64,000 nt of DNA from contig DJXI01000029.1 in assembly GCA_002449695.1 (NCBI GenBank), forward strand, positions 33,405-97,404, written 5' to 3'. The translations under genes were made by a program, and so were the position numbers. The notes under the pieces are model-generated. The model worked only from the letters and a program-made list of their open reading frames with translations. It was not told the origin of the DNA and made no database searches. Source of the DNA: Verrucomicrobia bacterium UBA7008 (GTDB lineage Bacteria > Verrucomicrobiota > Kiritimatiellia > RFP12 > UBA1067). Positions 49,210 through 61,659 of the stretch are shown here, piece by piece (position 1 is the first letter of the stretch; each line of letters starts with the position of its first letter).

Positions 49210-50969
49210 GACGGCCTGTAGGAATCCTTGAGCGTGACCGTGCGGTTGAAGACCGGCGCGCCCGGCCGGGAGTCGCGCTCGTCGGCGACGAAGTAGCCCG
49301 TGCGCTCGAACTGGAAGCGCGCGAGCGGTTCCGCCGCGGCCAGCGCGGGCTCGACGTAGGCCGAGACCGTCTGGAGCGAATCGGGGTTCAGGTACTTCAG
49401 GAATTCCGACGGGCCGTCCTTGAGCGGATTCTTCTCCGTGAAGAGCCGGTCGTAGAGGCGCACCTCGGCCTTGACGCCCGTCGCGCAGTCGACCCAGTGG
49501 ATCGTGCCCTTCACCTTGCGGCCGTCGGCCGCGTTGCCGCCCCACGAATCGGGGTCCCACGTGCCGTGGATCTCGACGACCCGGCCCGTCTCGTCCTTGA
49601 CGCAGCCCGTGCACTTGAAAATGCACGCGCCGCGCAGCCGCACCTCCTGCCCGGGCGCCATGCGGAAGAACTTCTTCTCCGGCACCTCCATGAAATCGGC
49701 GCGGTCGATCCAGATTTCGCCGCCGAACGGGATCTGCCGCGTCCCGGCCGATTCGTCGAGCGGATTGTTCGGCAGCTCAACAGTTTTGACGGCTCGTGCC
49801 GGATTCAGATTTGATGTCCGAACGGCGTTCGGACTGTCCTCGGCCCCCCAGTTGTCGATGACGACCCTGACGGGATCGAGCACCGCCATGCGGCGCGGCG
49901 CCGTCTGGTTCAGCTCCTCGCGCACGCACCATTCGAGGAGCGCCGGATCCGACTCGCTCTCGACCTTCGAGACGCCCACGCGCGCGCAGAACTCGCGGAT
50001 CGCGCCCGGCGTGTAGCCGCGCCGGCGCATCCCGCACACCGTCGGCATGCGCGGATCGTCCCAGCCCGCGACGTGCCCTTCGGTGACGAGCTGGAGGAGG
50101 AGGCGCTTGGACATCACGGTGGACGTGATGTTGAGGCGCGCGAACTCGCGCTGCTGCGGGCGGATCTTCACGCCGCCGCGCACGACCAAGAGCCCCATCT
50201 CGTCGAGGCGGTCCACCACCCAGTCGTAGAGCGGGCGGTGCACCTCGAACTCGAGCGTGCACATGGAATGCGTCACGCCCTCGAGCGCGTCCTCGATCGG
50301 GTGCGCGAAGTCGTACATCGGGTAGATGCACCACTTGTCGCCCAGATGGTAGTGCGCAACGTGGCGGATGCGGTAGAGCACGGGATCGCGGAAGTGGATG
50401 TTCGGCGAGGCCATGTCGATCTTCGCCCGGAGGCACCATTCGCCGTCGGCGTACTTCCCGTCGCGCATCTCGCGGAAGATCTGCAGGTTGCGCTCCGGCG
50501 TCGTGTCGCGCGAGGGCGAGGGGCGGCCCGGCTTCTCGGGCACGCCGCGGTACTCCTTCCACTCCTCCTGCGTCAGGTTGCAGCAGTACGCCTGCCCCGC
50601 CTTGATCAGGTTCTCGGCGATCGCGTACATCGTGTCGAACATGTTGGACGCGTTGTAGAAGCCCGGCTCCGTCCCGTCGCCCGCGCCCGACCACCGGAAG
50701 CCGAGCCAGCGGATGTCCTTCTTGATGTTCTCGGCGTACTCGTCCGACTCCTTCGTCGGATTCGTGTCGTCGAGCCGCAGGTGGCACTCGCCGCCGAAGA
50801 GCTCGGCCATGCCGAAGTCGACGCACACCGCCTTGGCGTGGCCGATGTGGATGTAGCCGTTCGGCTCCGGCGGGAAGCGCGTGACCACGGTGCCGCCGGT
50901 CCTGCCGTCGGCGACGTCCTTTTCAATCCACTGGCGGAGGAAATGCCGCGAGGTATCGGATTCGCTCAT
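49206..50969 (-). CDS. glnS: Glutaminyl-tRNA synthetase
   Basis: It charges tRNA(Gln) with glutamine. The 587-residue class I enzyme has FPPEPNGYIHIGHAKA (HIGH motif) near 30 and TVMSKRLLLQLV (KMSKS-type loop, here VMSKR), followed by the two-barrel anticodon-binding part. A segment of about 20 residues (SPNAVRTSNLNPARA region) interrupts the usual run between VVIDNW and VELPNNPLDESAGTR; it is encoded over a perfect palindrome. Direct GlnRS occurs in only part of the bacteria. Its start is 7 bp after the stop of a GH2 gene, with AGGG as a weak ribosome binding site. Confidence 0.95.
   Translation of the reverse strand: MSESDTSRHFLRQWIEKDVADGRTGGTVVTRFPPEPNGYIHIGHAKAVCVDFGMAELFGGECHLRLDDTNPTKESDEYAENIKKDIRWLGFRWSGAGDGTEPGFYNASNMFDTMYAIAENLIKAGQAYCCNLTQEEWKEYRGVPEKPGRPSPSRDTTPERNLQIFREMRDGKYADGEWCLRAKIDMASPNIHFRDPVLYRIRHVAHYHLGDKWCIYPMYDFAHPIEDALEGVTHSMCTLEFEVHRPLYDWVVDRLDEMGLLVVRGGVKIRPQQREFARLNITSTVMSKRLLLQLVTEGHVAGWDDPRMPTVCGMRRRGYTPGAIREFCARVGVSKVESESDPALLEWCVREELNQTAPRRMAVLDPVRVVIDNWGAEDSPNAVRTSNLNPARAVKTVELPNNPLDESAGTRQIPFGGEIWIDRADFMEVPEKKFFRMAPGQEVRLRGACIFKCTGCVKDETGRVVEIHGTWDPDSWGGNAADGRKVKGTIHWVDCATGVKAEVRLYDRLFTEKNPLKDGPSEFLKYLNPDSLQTVSAYVEPALAAAEPLARFQFERTGYFVADERDSRPGAPVFNRTVTLKDSYRPS
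49816..49834. repeat. Perfect palindrome inside glnS
   Basis: GTCCGAAC and GTTCGGAC form an 8-bp stem around GGC. It lies in the segment encoding residues absent from typical GlnRS and shares the core CGAACGNCGTTCG with the mnmE palindrome. Confidence 0.7.
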
Positions 50970-50976
50970 GTTGACC

Positions 50977-54567
<3,591 letters not shown>

Positions 54568-54602
54568 TAAATTCCCCCGCCGCTCGCGGCGCGCGAGCGC
54601 GG

Positions 54603-55631
54603 CTATTTCGCCAGCTTGATCTCGATGGGCACGAACAGCGACGGATCGGCCGCGCGCTTCAGAATCTTGTCGGCGTATTCATCGCTGTAGTAGCGGTCGG
54701 TCTCCGTCCGGTCGCGCCGCCCGTTGTAGCGCTGAAGCGCCTTCGGCCAGCCGTCGAAGAACCCTTTGGGCCGGTCGGCCGCCGGCCGCCCCGACGCGCC
54801 GAACCCCTTGCGCGACAGGTAGCGGATCGCCGCGCGCACGTTGTCCTCGACCGTGCCCTCGTTGCGCCGGGCGGGCTTCGTCAGGCCCACCAGCCGCTTC
54901 TCCTCGCCCCAGTCGCCCGGCACGTTGACCTGCAGCGGGTCGACGGCCCACGCGGCCCGCGACGCCGGCCCGTTCCCGCCGGACTCCTCGATCATGTGCG
55001 CCTTGACGAGCGCGGGCGTGAGGTCGGCGATCTTCGCCGCCTGGGCCGCCGTGCCGCCGCACGCCGCCGCACGGTCCGCGTTGAACTCGTTGACGAGCCG
55101 CACGATCAGCGCGTCGTGGCGCTGGTAGCGCGCGTCCTCGAAACCGCGGAACACGGGCGCGCCGGCCGCGCCGGACGGCTGCACGGTCGTGCGGCTCTTC
55201 TGCGCGGCGGCCGGGAACCACTTGCGCAGCCACGCCTCGATGGCCTTGACGGTCTTCATCTCCTCGGGCGTGACGAAGCGCGTGTCGATGTAGAACTCGC
55301 CCCACGCGTCGAAGGACAGTCCGTCGAGCAGCCCGGCCGTGTCGACGGTGTAGCGCTGGGCGCGGCAGGCCGGCACCTCGGCCAGGCCGCGCTGCGCGAG
55401 TTCCGCGGCGTGCTGCGCGGCGCGCGCGTCGGCGCGGCGCTGGATCTCGACCGCCTGCAGCGCGAGCGGCAGCGCCTCCGCGAGCGCGGCGGGATCGAGG
55501 GTGAGCAGCTTCTCCAGCGGCGCGGCCGCCGCCGCCCCGTCCGCCGGGGCCGGAGCCGCCGCCGGGGCGGAAAGCGCCGCCGCCGCGAGAAGCGCGGCGA
55601 GCGTCCGGACTGTGAAAGACAGATTGTTCAT
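54603..55631 (-). CDS. Secreted lysozyme-like / lytic transglycosylase-like protein
   Basis: The 342-residue protein has a signal peptide (about 1-27), an alanine-rich helical stretch (about 30-90) and a C-terminal lysozyme-fold segment (about 200-335). The segment has a candidate catalytic glutamate in VKAHMIEESGGNG (Glu215 or Glu216), then DPLQVNVPGDW, an AIRYLSRKGFG helix and KALQRYNGR. This resembles the goose-lysozyme/SLT arrangement, in which a glutamate helix is followed by a helix that closes the cleft. It would cleave peptidoglycan in the periplasm. The exact family could not be named. The ATG follows a -10 box by 7 nt. Confidence 0.6.
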   Translation of the reverse strand: MNNLSFTVRTLAALLAAAALSAPAAAPAPADGAAAAAPLEKLLTLDPAALAEALPLALQAVEIQRRADARAAQHAAELAQRGLAEVPACRAQRYTVDTAGLLDGLSFDAWGEFYIDTRFVTPEEMKTVKAIEAWLRKWFPAAAQKSRTTVQPSGAAGAPVFRGFEDARYQRHDALIVRLVNEFNADRAAACGGTAAQAAKIADLTPALVKAHMIEESGGNGPASRAAWAVDPLQVNVPGDWGEEKRLVGLTKPARRNEGTVEDNVRAAIRYLSRKGFGASGRPAADRPKGFFDGWPKALQRYNGRRDRTETDRYYSDEYADKILKRAADPSLFVPIEIKLAK

Positions 55632-55638
55632 GGCGGAT

Positions 55639-55647
55639 AGTCTATCA
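55639..55647 (-). promoter_or_regulatory. Extended -10 promoter 7 nt before the lysozyme-like gene
   Basis: The minus strand reads TGATAGACT, with GGCGGAT read on the plus strand as the 7-nt spacer to the start codon. A leaderless mRNA is predicted. Confidence 0.55.
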
Positions 55648-55755
55648 TAAATTCCCCGCCGCCCGCTCGTCCAAAGCGTTGGTTCACCGTCGCGACGTCT
55701 CTCGCGTTGCGGACGATCCTTCGCGGCTGCGGGGCGGAGCGCCGGTATGCGGTGC

Positions 55756-55777
55756 GGCGGCTTGAGGACAAGCCGCC
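55756..55777. repeat. REP-like hairpin A
   Basis: GGCGGCTTG, loop AGGA and CAAGCCGCC give a perfect 9-bp stem. The loop is the reverse complement of that in hairpin B, 47 bp away. Confidence 0.6.
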
Positions 55778-55824
55778 CTGCCAGAGGTGCCCTGTCAGTC
55801 GTGTTCCGTGTCGATTGATGGTAG

Positions 55825-55846
55825 GGCGCGTTGTCCTCAACGCGCC
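55825..55846. repeat. REP-like hairpin B
   Basis: GGCGCGTTG, loop TCCT and CAACGCGCC give a perfect 9-bp stem. With hairpin A it forms an inverted pair of the type mobilised by Y1 transposases. Confidence 0.6.
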
Positions 55847-56054
55847 GCGCAAAAAAAGAGCGAAGGAAAACGCACCGCCGAACGCCGTGAGGGCCGAGCG
55901 AAGCGAGGGGATAGCCGAGGGCGCAGCCCGCGTGCTGCAACCGCATTCAGCGAATGAAAACTGGGGAGGTTCCTCGCCGATTGGGTGATTGCGGATGCGG
56001 CGGCGGATTTGATAGACTACCCGCATTTCGGACGACAAGAAAGGAGACAAGACG

Positions 56055-58622
56055 ATGAGAACAGGATTGCTGCTGCTGGCGGCGCTGCAGATGACCGTGT
56101 GCGGGGCGGAAACCGCCCTCGAGCCCGTGATGTGGGCGGACGTCCCGGACGTCGCGCCGCTCAGGGTCGGCGACACGTACTACATGGTTTCGACCACCAT
56201 GCACTTCAACCCCGGCATTCCCGTGATGGCGTCGAAGGACCTCGTCAACTGGCAGACGGTCAGCTACTGCTATCCGACGATCGAGGACCGCGCGCAGGAC
56301 CGGCTGGAGAACGGCGCGAACGACTACGGCCTCGGCACCTGGGCGTCGTCGATCCGCTACAACGCGGCGGACGGCTTCTTCTACGTGACGAGCTTCAACA
56401 ACAAGGTGAACGCGACGTATCTCTTCCGCACGAAGGATCCGACGAAGGCCGGCTGGGAGTTCTTCCGCCTCGCGCCGAAGCAGTACGACGAGTCGCTCTG
56501 GATCGAGGACGGCCGGTTCTACGTCTTCGCGACCGTGCCGGGGCGGCCGTACAAGGTGCGCCTGACCGAGATGAAGAGCGACTTCTCCGGATTCGTCGAC
56601 GGCGGACGGATCATCCTCGACAACGTGACCGACTGCGCCGGCGGCACCGGGCTCGGCGAGGGCACGCAGGTGTTCAAGCGCGACGGCTGGTACTATCTCG
56701 TCAACATCGGCTGGCCGAAGGGCTCGTGCCGCTGCGTGATCGTCCACCGTTCGCGCAACATCGACGGACCGTGGGAGGGCCGCATCGTCTTTGCGCGCGA
56801 GGGCATCGCGCAGGGTTCGTTCATCGACCGCCCGGACGGCCGCTGGGTCGCCGTCCTCTTCGGCGACCGCGGCGCGGTCGGGCGCATCCCGTACATCCTC
56901 GAGACGGAATGGGTCGACGGCTGGCCCGTCGTGCAGCCGCGCGAGGTCCGGGACGCGGCGGGCCGCACGCGCGCGGCGGTGCCGGGCTGCGTCGCGAGCG
57001 ACGAGTTTGACGGTGCGTCGCTCGGCCTTCAATGGCAGTGGAACCACAATCCGGACGACGCCAACTGGTCGCTTTCCGAACGTTCCGGCTTCCTGCGCAT
57101 CCGCGCCGGGCGCGTCGACGGCGATCTCCTCCAGGCGCGCAACACGCTCACGCAGCGCACGTTCGGCCCGGCGTGCGAAGGCGAGACGTGCCTGGACGTC
57201 GCGGGGCTGAAGGAAGGCGATGTCGCGGGGCTCACGCTCCTTCAGCGGCTCTACGCTCTCGCCGCGGTCCGAGTGCGCGGCGGCAGGAAGGAGCTCGTCC
57301 TCTGGTCGCCCGATGTCGTGCCGACGCGCGACAAGCAGAACGTCCGCGTCAACCGCGCGGTGCGCGAGCGGCAGAAGGTCGCGCTGCCCGACGGCGCGAC
57401 GAAGGTGTGGCTCAAGGCGGTGTGCGACTTCACGCCCGGGAAGGCGCGCGTCTATTCGGGCATCCCGGCGGCGACCGACAAGGGGCAGTTCTGGTACTCG
57501 TTCGACGGCCGGGCGTGGGTGCCGTTCGGCGACGCGTTCGACCTCGTGTACACCATGCCGCACTTCATCGGCTACCGGTTCGGCCTCTGCTGCTTCTCGA
57601 CGACCGCCGCGGGCGTCGGCGGCTTCGCCGACTTCGACTACCTGCGCGTCGCGCCGCGCGCGGACGCGCCGCTCACGTCCGACGGCACCAACCCGATCGT
57701 GAAGACGCGCTTCACGCCCGATCCCGCGGCCGTCGTCGACGGCGACTGGCTCTACGTCTTCTCCGGCCACGACGAGCCGGACGCGCGCGGGTACACGATG
57801 CGCGACTGGGGCGTCATCCGCACGAAGGATCTCCGGACCTGGGAGGACCTCGGCCCGGTGATGACGCCGGCGGTGTTCAAGTGGGCGCTCGGCGACAACC
57901 GCGCGTGGGCGTCGCAGGCGATCAAACGCAACGGGAAGTGGTACTGGTATGTGGCCGTCTACGGGCTCAACCCGCGCGGCGACTCGATCGGCGTCGCGGT
58001 CGCGGACCGCCCCGAAGGGCCGTGGACCGATCCGATCGGCAAGCCCCTCGTCGGGCCCGGCGCGGGCTACATCGACCCGTCCGTCTTCATCGACGACGAC
58101 GGCCAGGCGTATCTCTTCTGGGGCAACTGCGGCGGCACGCCCGGCTGCTGGTACGCGGAGCTGAAGGAGAACATGGTCGAGCTCGCGGGCGAGGTCAAGC
58201 CCGTGCCGGGGCTGATGGAGGCGTCGGCGTTCGGCGCGCCGCTCAAGAAAGCGCGCGGCGCGGGGGCGCGCAAGCCGATCGACACGAACTTCGAGGAAGC
58301 GCCGTGGATCTACAAGGTGGGCGACACGTACTACCTCGAATACGCGGCGGGCGGCGTGCCCGAGCACTGGGCCTATTCCACCGCGAAGTCGATCCACGGG
58401 CCGTGGACGTACGGCGGGAAGATCATGGACTGCGCCGAGGGGACGGGCACCATCCACGGCGGCTCCGTCTTCTTCAAGGGGAACTGGTACATGCTCTACC
58501 ACAACGCGACGCGGCCCGGCGGCGCGGACTGCCGCCGCTCGGCGTGCATCGAGCGCTACGTGCGCAACGCGGACGGCTCGATCCCCTTCATTCCCGCGAC
58601 GGCGCGCGGCACGGCGGACTAG
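56055..58622 (+). CDS. Secreted tandem GH43 enzyme
   Basis: The 855-residue protein has a signal peptide (about 1-18) and two GH43 five-bladed propellers. The first (about 22-300) starts MWADVPDVAPLRVGDTYYMVS with the base aspartate and has GLGEGTQVFKRDGWYYL with the acid glutamate, followed by a beta-sandwich (about 315-535) like that of beta-xylosidases. The second (about 545-850) starts FTPDPAAVVDGDWLYVFSGHD and has FEEAPWIYKVGDTYYLEYA. Xylan- or arabinan-type side-chain removal is likely; the exact linkage is open. An AAAGGAG ribosome binding site is 8 nt before the ATG. Its stop codon overlaps that of the converging glycosyltransferase gene. Confidence 0.88.
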   Translation: MRTGLLLLAALQMTVCGAETALEPVMWADVPDVAPLRVGDTYYMVSTTMHFNPGIPVMASKDLVNWQTVSYCYPTIEDRAQDRLENGANDYGLGTWASSIRYNAADGFFYVTSFNNKVNATYLFRTKDPTKAGWEFFRLAPKQYDESLWIEDGRFYVFATVPGRPYKVRLTEMKSDFSGFVDGGRIILDNVTDCAGGTGLGEGTQVFKRDGWYYLVNIGWPKGSCRCVIVHRSRNIDGPWEGRIVFAREGIAQGSFIDRPDGRWVAVLFGDRGAVGRIPYILETEWVDGWPVVQPREVRDAAGRTRAAVPGCVASDEFDGASLGLQWQWNHNPDDANWSLSERSGFLRIRAGRVDGDLLQARNTLTQRTFGPACEGETCLDVAGLKEGDVAGLTLLQRLYALAAVRVRGGRKELVLWSPDVVPTRDKQNVRVNRAVRERQKVALPDGATKVWLKAVCDFTPGKARVYSGIPAATDKGQFWYSFDGRAWVPFGDAFDLVYTMPHFIGYRFGLCCFSTTAAGVGGFADFDYLRVAPRADAPLTSDGTNPIVKTRFTPDPAAVVDGDWLYVFSGHDEPDARGYTMRDWGVIRTKDLRTWEDLGPVMTPAVFKWALGDNRAWASQAIKRNGKWYWYVAVYGLNPRGDSIGVAVADRPEGPWTDPIGKPLVGPGAGYIDPSVFIDDDGQAYLFWGNCGGTPGCWYAELKENMVELAGEVKPVPGLMEASAFGAPLKKARGAGARKPIDTNFEEAPWIYKVGDTYYLEYAAGGVPEHWAYSTAKSIHGPWTYGGKIMDCAEGTGTIHGGSVFFKGNWYMLYHNATRPGGADCRRSACIERYVRNADGSIPFIPATARGTAD

Positions 58623-59410
58623 CGCGCCGCGCCGAGGTGGCGGAGGAATTCCAGCCGCCCGAGGAACTGGCTCGCGGCGTAGTAGCGCCGGATCGTCCCG
58701 CCCGCGAGCGCGTTGAGCCGTTCGCGTTCGCGGCGGATTTCGCGCTTGTACGCCCAGTGCTTCGCGGTGCCCGGCAGCGAGCGGATGAGCCCCGCCGCGC
58801 CCGGCGTGTAGTTGTAGAGAACTTCGGGGAGGCACCGCACCTTCTCGGCGCGGATCGCGCATTCGCAGAGGAACGGCGCGTCCTCGTAGATGAACAGCCG
58901 CTCGTTGAAGCGGATCTGCCACCGCTCCAGGAAGTCGCGGCGGAAGGCGTGGCGCCAGACGCTGCCGGGCTCGCGGTTTTTCCAGAGCGAGCCGCCGCAG
59001 AGACGGCGCGCGACGTCGCGCCACGAATAGCCGATGTAGGCCGGCAGGAATGCCGCGCGGATCGCCGCGTTGCCGTCGAGGTTGTAGTCGCGCTTGAGCG
59101 GCGCGTCGCTGGAGCCGAAGATGCAGTAGTCGGCGCGCGACGCGTCCATCAGCGCGAGCGGCCGCGCGAGGAAGCCTTCGCGCACCGTGTCGTCCGCGTC
59201 GACGAAAAAGATATACTCGCCGCGCGCGCGGTCAAGCCCCCGGTTGCGCGCCCAGCTGACGCCGCGGCCGTCGGGGTCCTCCGACACGATCAGCTCGACG
59301 TCCGCGCCCTCGGCCAGATGCGCGAACGCGAACGCCCGCCGGAGGCTGGCGAGCGTCGCGGGCAGCGTCGTTTCGCTGCGGTGGCTGGGGATGATGACGC
59401 TGGCCTTCAG
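58619..59410 (-). CDS. GT2-family glycosyltransferase with probable CTG start
   Basis: The 263-residue protein begins LKASVIIPSHRSETTLPATL, the first strand of a GT-A fold, and has the donor-metal motif FFVDADDT and the later RRDFLERWQIRFNE-IYEDAPF region typical of family 2 enzymes. The frame has no ATG, GTG or TTG near its beginning; CTG at 59410 overlaps the TGA of the altronate-dehydratase gene as CTGA. That mimics the ATGA overlaps seen elsewhere, so CTG is the best start. The acceptor is unknown; LPS core or exopolysaccharide are possible. Confidence 0.8.
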   Translation of the reverse strand: MKASVIIPSHRSETTLPATLASLRRAFAFAHLAEGADVELIVSEDPDGRGVSWARNRGLDRARGEYIFFVDADDTVREGFLARPLALMDASRADYCIFGSSDAPLKRDYNLDGNAAIRAAFLPAYIGYSWRDVARRLCGGSLWKNREPGSVWRHAFRRDFLERWQIRFNERLFIYEDAPFLCECAIRAEKVRCLPEVLYNYTPGAAGLIRSLPGTAKHWAYKREIRRERERLNALAGGTIRRYYAASQFLGRLEFLRHLGAAR

Positions 59411-60783
59411 AGCGTCACCCCGTCCTTGAAGATGGCGATGCCCTGCGCACCGTTCACCTCGTTCTTCGCCAGCTCCTCGCCCGAGGCGACGCGCAGCACC
59501 TTCGCGGCGAACTGCTCGACGTCGGGATTCGACATCGCGTTCCAGTCGATCCAGTTCGGCTTCGCGGCCGCAAGCGTATCGTTCGTCGCGACCTTCAGCG
59601 TCGGGATCACGCAGCCGAACGGCGTGCCGCGCCCCGTCGTGAAGAGGATCAGGTGCGCGCCCGCCGCCGCGAGCACCGTGGACGCGACGAGGTCGTTGCC
59701 CGGGCCCGTCATCAGCGTGAGCCCGTGCGCCTTCACGCGCTCGCCGTACAGGAGCACGTCCTCCACCGGCGACGTGCCGCCCTTCTGCACGCAGCCGAGC
59801 GACTTGTCCTCGAGCGTCGTGATGCCGCCGGCCTTGTTGCCGGGCGAGGGGTTCTCGTAGCAGACCTGGTTGTGCGACGTGTAGTAGTCCTTGAAGCCGT
59901 TGATCATCCGGACGCACTTGTCGAAGATCGCCCGCGTGCGGCAGCGCTTCATGAGGAGCGTCTCCGCGCCGAACATCTCCGGCACCTCCGTGAGGATCGT
60001 CGAGCCGCCGCGAGCCGCGAGCCAGTCGCTGAAGCGCCCGACGAGCGGGTTGGCCGTCAGGCCGCTGAAGCCGTCCGAGCCGCCGCACTTGAGGCCGACG
60101 ACGAGCTCCGACGCCGGCACGTCCACGCGCGCTTTCGGGCGCGCGGCGTCCAGCTCCTTCAGGAGCGCGAGGCCGCGTTCGTACTCGTCGCCGGGATCCT
60201 GCGCGCGCAGGAAGCGGAGGTTGAGGCCGATCTTCGCGCCGTCGATGTCCGTCGGGTCGAGGCCGAGCCGCTGCTTGAAGCTTTCGAGCGTATTGTTCTC
60301 GCAGCCGAGCGCGACGACGAGCACGCCGCCCGCGTTCGGATGGCGCACGAAGTTCGCGAGCATGTTCGCCGTCGTCTCGTGGTCCTGCCCCATCTGCGAG
60401 CAGCCGTAGGGATGCTGCAGCGAGAGGCCGCCGCACGCCTGCGCCAGCCGCTCGGCGAGGCGGTTCACGCAGCCGACGAGCGGGATGACCCACAGGTCGT
60501 TGCGGATGCCGATGCGCCCGTCGGGATGGCGGAACGCCTTGAAGAGCGGCGCGGGCCGGCGTTCCACGTCCGTGAAGTCCGGCTCGTACCGGTATTCCAG
60601 CACCTCGCCGAGGTTCGTCTTCACGTTGTGGACGTGGACGTGCGCGCCCTTCGCGATCGGCTCGGTGGCATGTCCGATCGGCAGGCCGTACTTGATGATG
60701 TTCTCGCCTGCCGCGATGTCGCGCAGGGCGTACTTGTGCCCGTCGGCGCGGATCTCGACGTTGTCCAGCGGATGGATGATCAT
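59407..60783 (-). CDS. Altronate dehydratase family (UxaA-like) hydro-lyase
   Basis: The 458-residue protein has an N-terminal SAF-like domain (about 1-75; LDNVEIRADG, then HVHVHNVKT) and a C-terminal D-galactarate/altronate dehydratase domain (IGIRNDLWVIPLVGCVNR, GLKCGGSDGFSGLTANPLVG, FTTGRGTPFG). Altronate dehydratase converts D-altronate to 2-keto-3-deoxygluconate in hexuronate catabolism. That would fit released uronic acids, but UxaB/UxaC/KdgK are not in the window. It is slightly shorter than E. coli UxaA. An AAAGGAA ribosome binding site and a separate -10 box precede it. Confidence 0.88.
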   Translation of the reverse strand: MIIHPLDNVEIRADGHKYALRDIAAGENIIKYGLPIGHATEPIAKGAHVHVHNVKTNLGEVLEYRYEPDFTDVERRPAPLFKAFRHPDGRIGIRNDLWVIPLVGCVNRLAERLAQACGGLSLQHPYGCSQMGQDHETTANMLANFVRHPNAGGVLVVALGCENNTLESFKQRLGLDPTDIDGAKIGLNLRFLRAQDPGDEYERGLALLKELDAARPKARVDVPASELVVGLKCGGSDGFSGLTANPLVGRFSDWLAARGGSTILTEVPEMFGAETLLMKRCRTRAIFDKCVRMINGFKDYYTSHNQVCYENPSPGNKAGGITTLEDKSLGCVQKGGTSPVEDVLLYGERVKAHGLTLMTGPGNDLVASTVLAAAGAHLILFTTGRGTPFGCVIPTLKVATNDTLAAAKPNWIDWNAMSNPDVEQFAAKVLRVASGEELAKNEVNGAQGIAIFKDGVTL

Positions 60784-60816
60784 GCGTTCATTTTCCTTTG
60801 CTTTGTGACAGTGCGT

Positions 60817-60825
60817 ATTTTACCA
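60817..60825 (-). promoter_or_regulatory. Extended -10 promoter of the altronate-dehydratase gene
   Basis: The minus strand reads TGGTAAAAT, about 33 nt before the ATG, so the mRNA would have a normal leader with an AAAGGAA ribosome binding site. Confidence 0.5.
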
Positions 60826-60894
60826 TAATTTTTCCGCCACATCCTACCCTTTGGTGTAGTTTGACTGAAAATCCTGTTGATTCCATTCGTGACT

Positions 60895-60924
60895 GGAAAC
60901 AACTTGAGGGAAACGACTTTGGGG
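60895..60924. repeat. Dispersed intergenic repeat, copy 2
   Basis: It matches 35591-35621 over GGAAA-CAACTT-nnn-GGAAACGACTTT. A small CGGGCA/TGCCCG hairpin follows at 60929-60943. Confidence 0.55.
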
Positions 60925-60972
60925 TACACGGGCAACATGCCCGCCCCTTCAGGCCCTGAATCAGCGCTTCTT

Positions 60973-61530
60973 TCAGCGGAAAACCTGTTCTGCTTCCCTT
61001 GGCGAGAGGTGTGCACGTTCCACTATATTTGAAGATAGATTCCGACGCGCTTTTTCGGTCAAGTCGCCCTGCGAGGCGACAAAGGCCTTACGCAATTCCT
61101 GAATGGCCTGCGTGCGTTGAGCTCCAATTTCCCTGTTTTTATCAAGAATCGGTCGCCATTTCGCTTCGCAAGCCCTGAGGCGAGGCCCGAAACCGCTCAT
61201 GTCGAGAGGCTTGTCGGGACGGGTGACATTCATCGAACCGGGCTGTCGATGCCCCGGATAGGACAGACCGGAACGGAAACCGTCTTTTTCATCCTCTTGA
61301 TCAGCCAAACGCCGCTCAGCCCAATAGCCATCGACGGGAATGCGCGTTAGTCCGCCTATTAAGTCGGCCAGCTTGACCGCATCAAGAACAGCCGTCGACA
61401 CATGAACGTCTGGACGCCCCCTTCCAATTTGACCGGGCCGGTTCCGGTGAAGACAGATTTTGGCGATTGCAAAACCACAGAATGTCGCGGCCAGTAGCGT
61501 TGCTGCAACAATGCAATAACGTTTCTTCAT
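60973..61530 (-). CDS. Hypothetical membrane-anchored or secreted protein
   Basis: The 185-residue product has an N-terminal hydrophobic segment (about 6-24) that is a signal peptide or anchor. The rest is charged and mostly helical, with KWRPILDKNREIGAQRTQAI and a C-terminal LTEKARRNLSSNIVERAHLS reminiscent of helical periplasmic proteins. No family was recognised. A GTGGAGAA ribosome binding site precedes the ATG. Base composition is less GC-rich than the surrounding housekeeping genes, and it follows two other unusual genes on the same strand. Confidence 0.6.
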   Translation of the reverse strand: MKKRYCIVAATLLAATFCGFAIAKICLHRNRPGQIGRGRPDVHVSTAVLDAVKLADLIGGLTRIPVDGYWAERRLADQEDEKDGFRSGLSYPGHRQPGSMNVTRPDKPLDMSGFGPRLRACEAKWRPILDKNREIGAQRTQAIQELRKAFVASQGDLTEKARRNLSSNIVERAHLSPREAEQVFR

Positions 61531-61585
61531 TGTCTATTCTCCACTTGATGTTCAGTGCCATCGAGACTCCGCTCCCCGCAAACGC

Positions 61586-61627
61586 GAATACGCGTGTTCA
61601 TGAATGCGGATACACGTATTCATGAAT
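61586..61627. repeat. Two-copy palindromic repeat
   Basis: GAATACGCGTGTTCATGAAT and GGATACACGTATTCATGAAT lie in tandem with a 22-bp period. Each holds the palindrome TTCATGAA and an ACGCGT or ACGT core. They fill the 129-bp gap between two hypothetical genes and may be an operator or processing site. Confidence 0.6.
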
Positions 61628-61659
61628 AACGCATCGCCCGCCGCGACCGAGGCAAGCGC

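Larger units (their letters stand above)
55648..56054. other. Gene-free stretch with REP-like hairpins
   Basis: The divergent gap between the lysozyme-like gene and the GH43 gene holds two perfect hairpins and a GC-rich low-complexity tail. A short open frame (55707-55988) spans the hairpins but has no recognisable protein features. The last 30 bp carry an AAAGGAG ribosome binding site for the GH43 gene. Confidence 0.6.

Noticed and set aside
55707-55988. A 93-codon open frame between the lysozyme-like and GH43 genes
   Set aside because: It runs through two perfect hairpins, has no ribosome binding site and no protein-like pattern; treated as noncoding repeat DNA.
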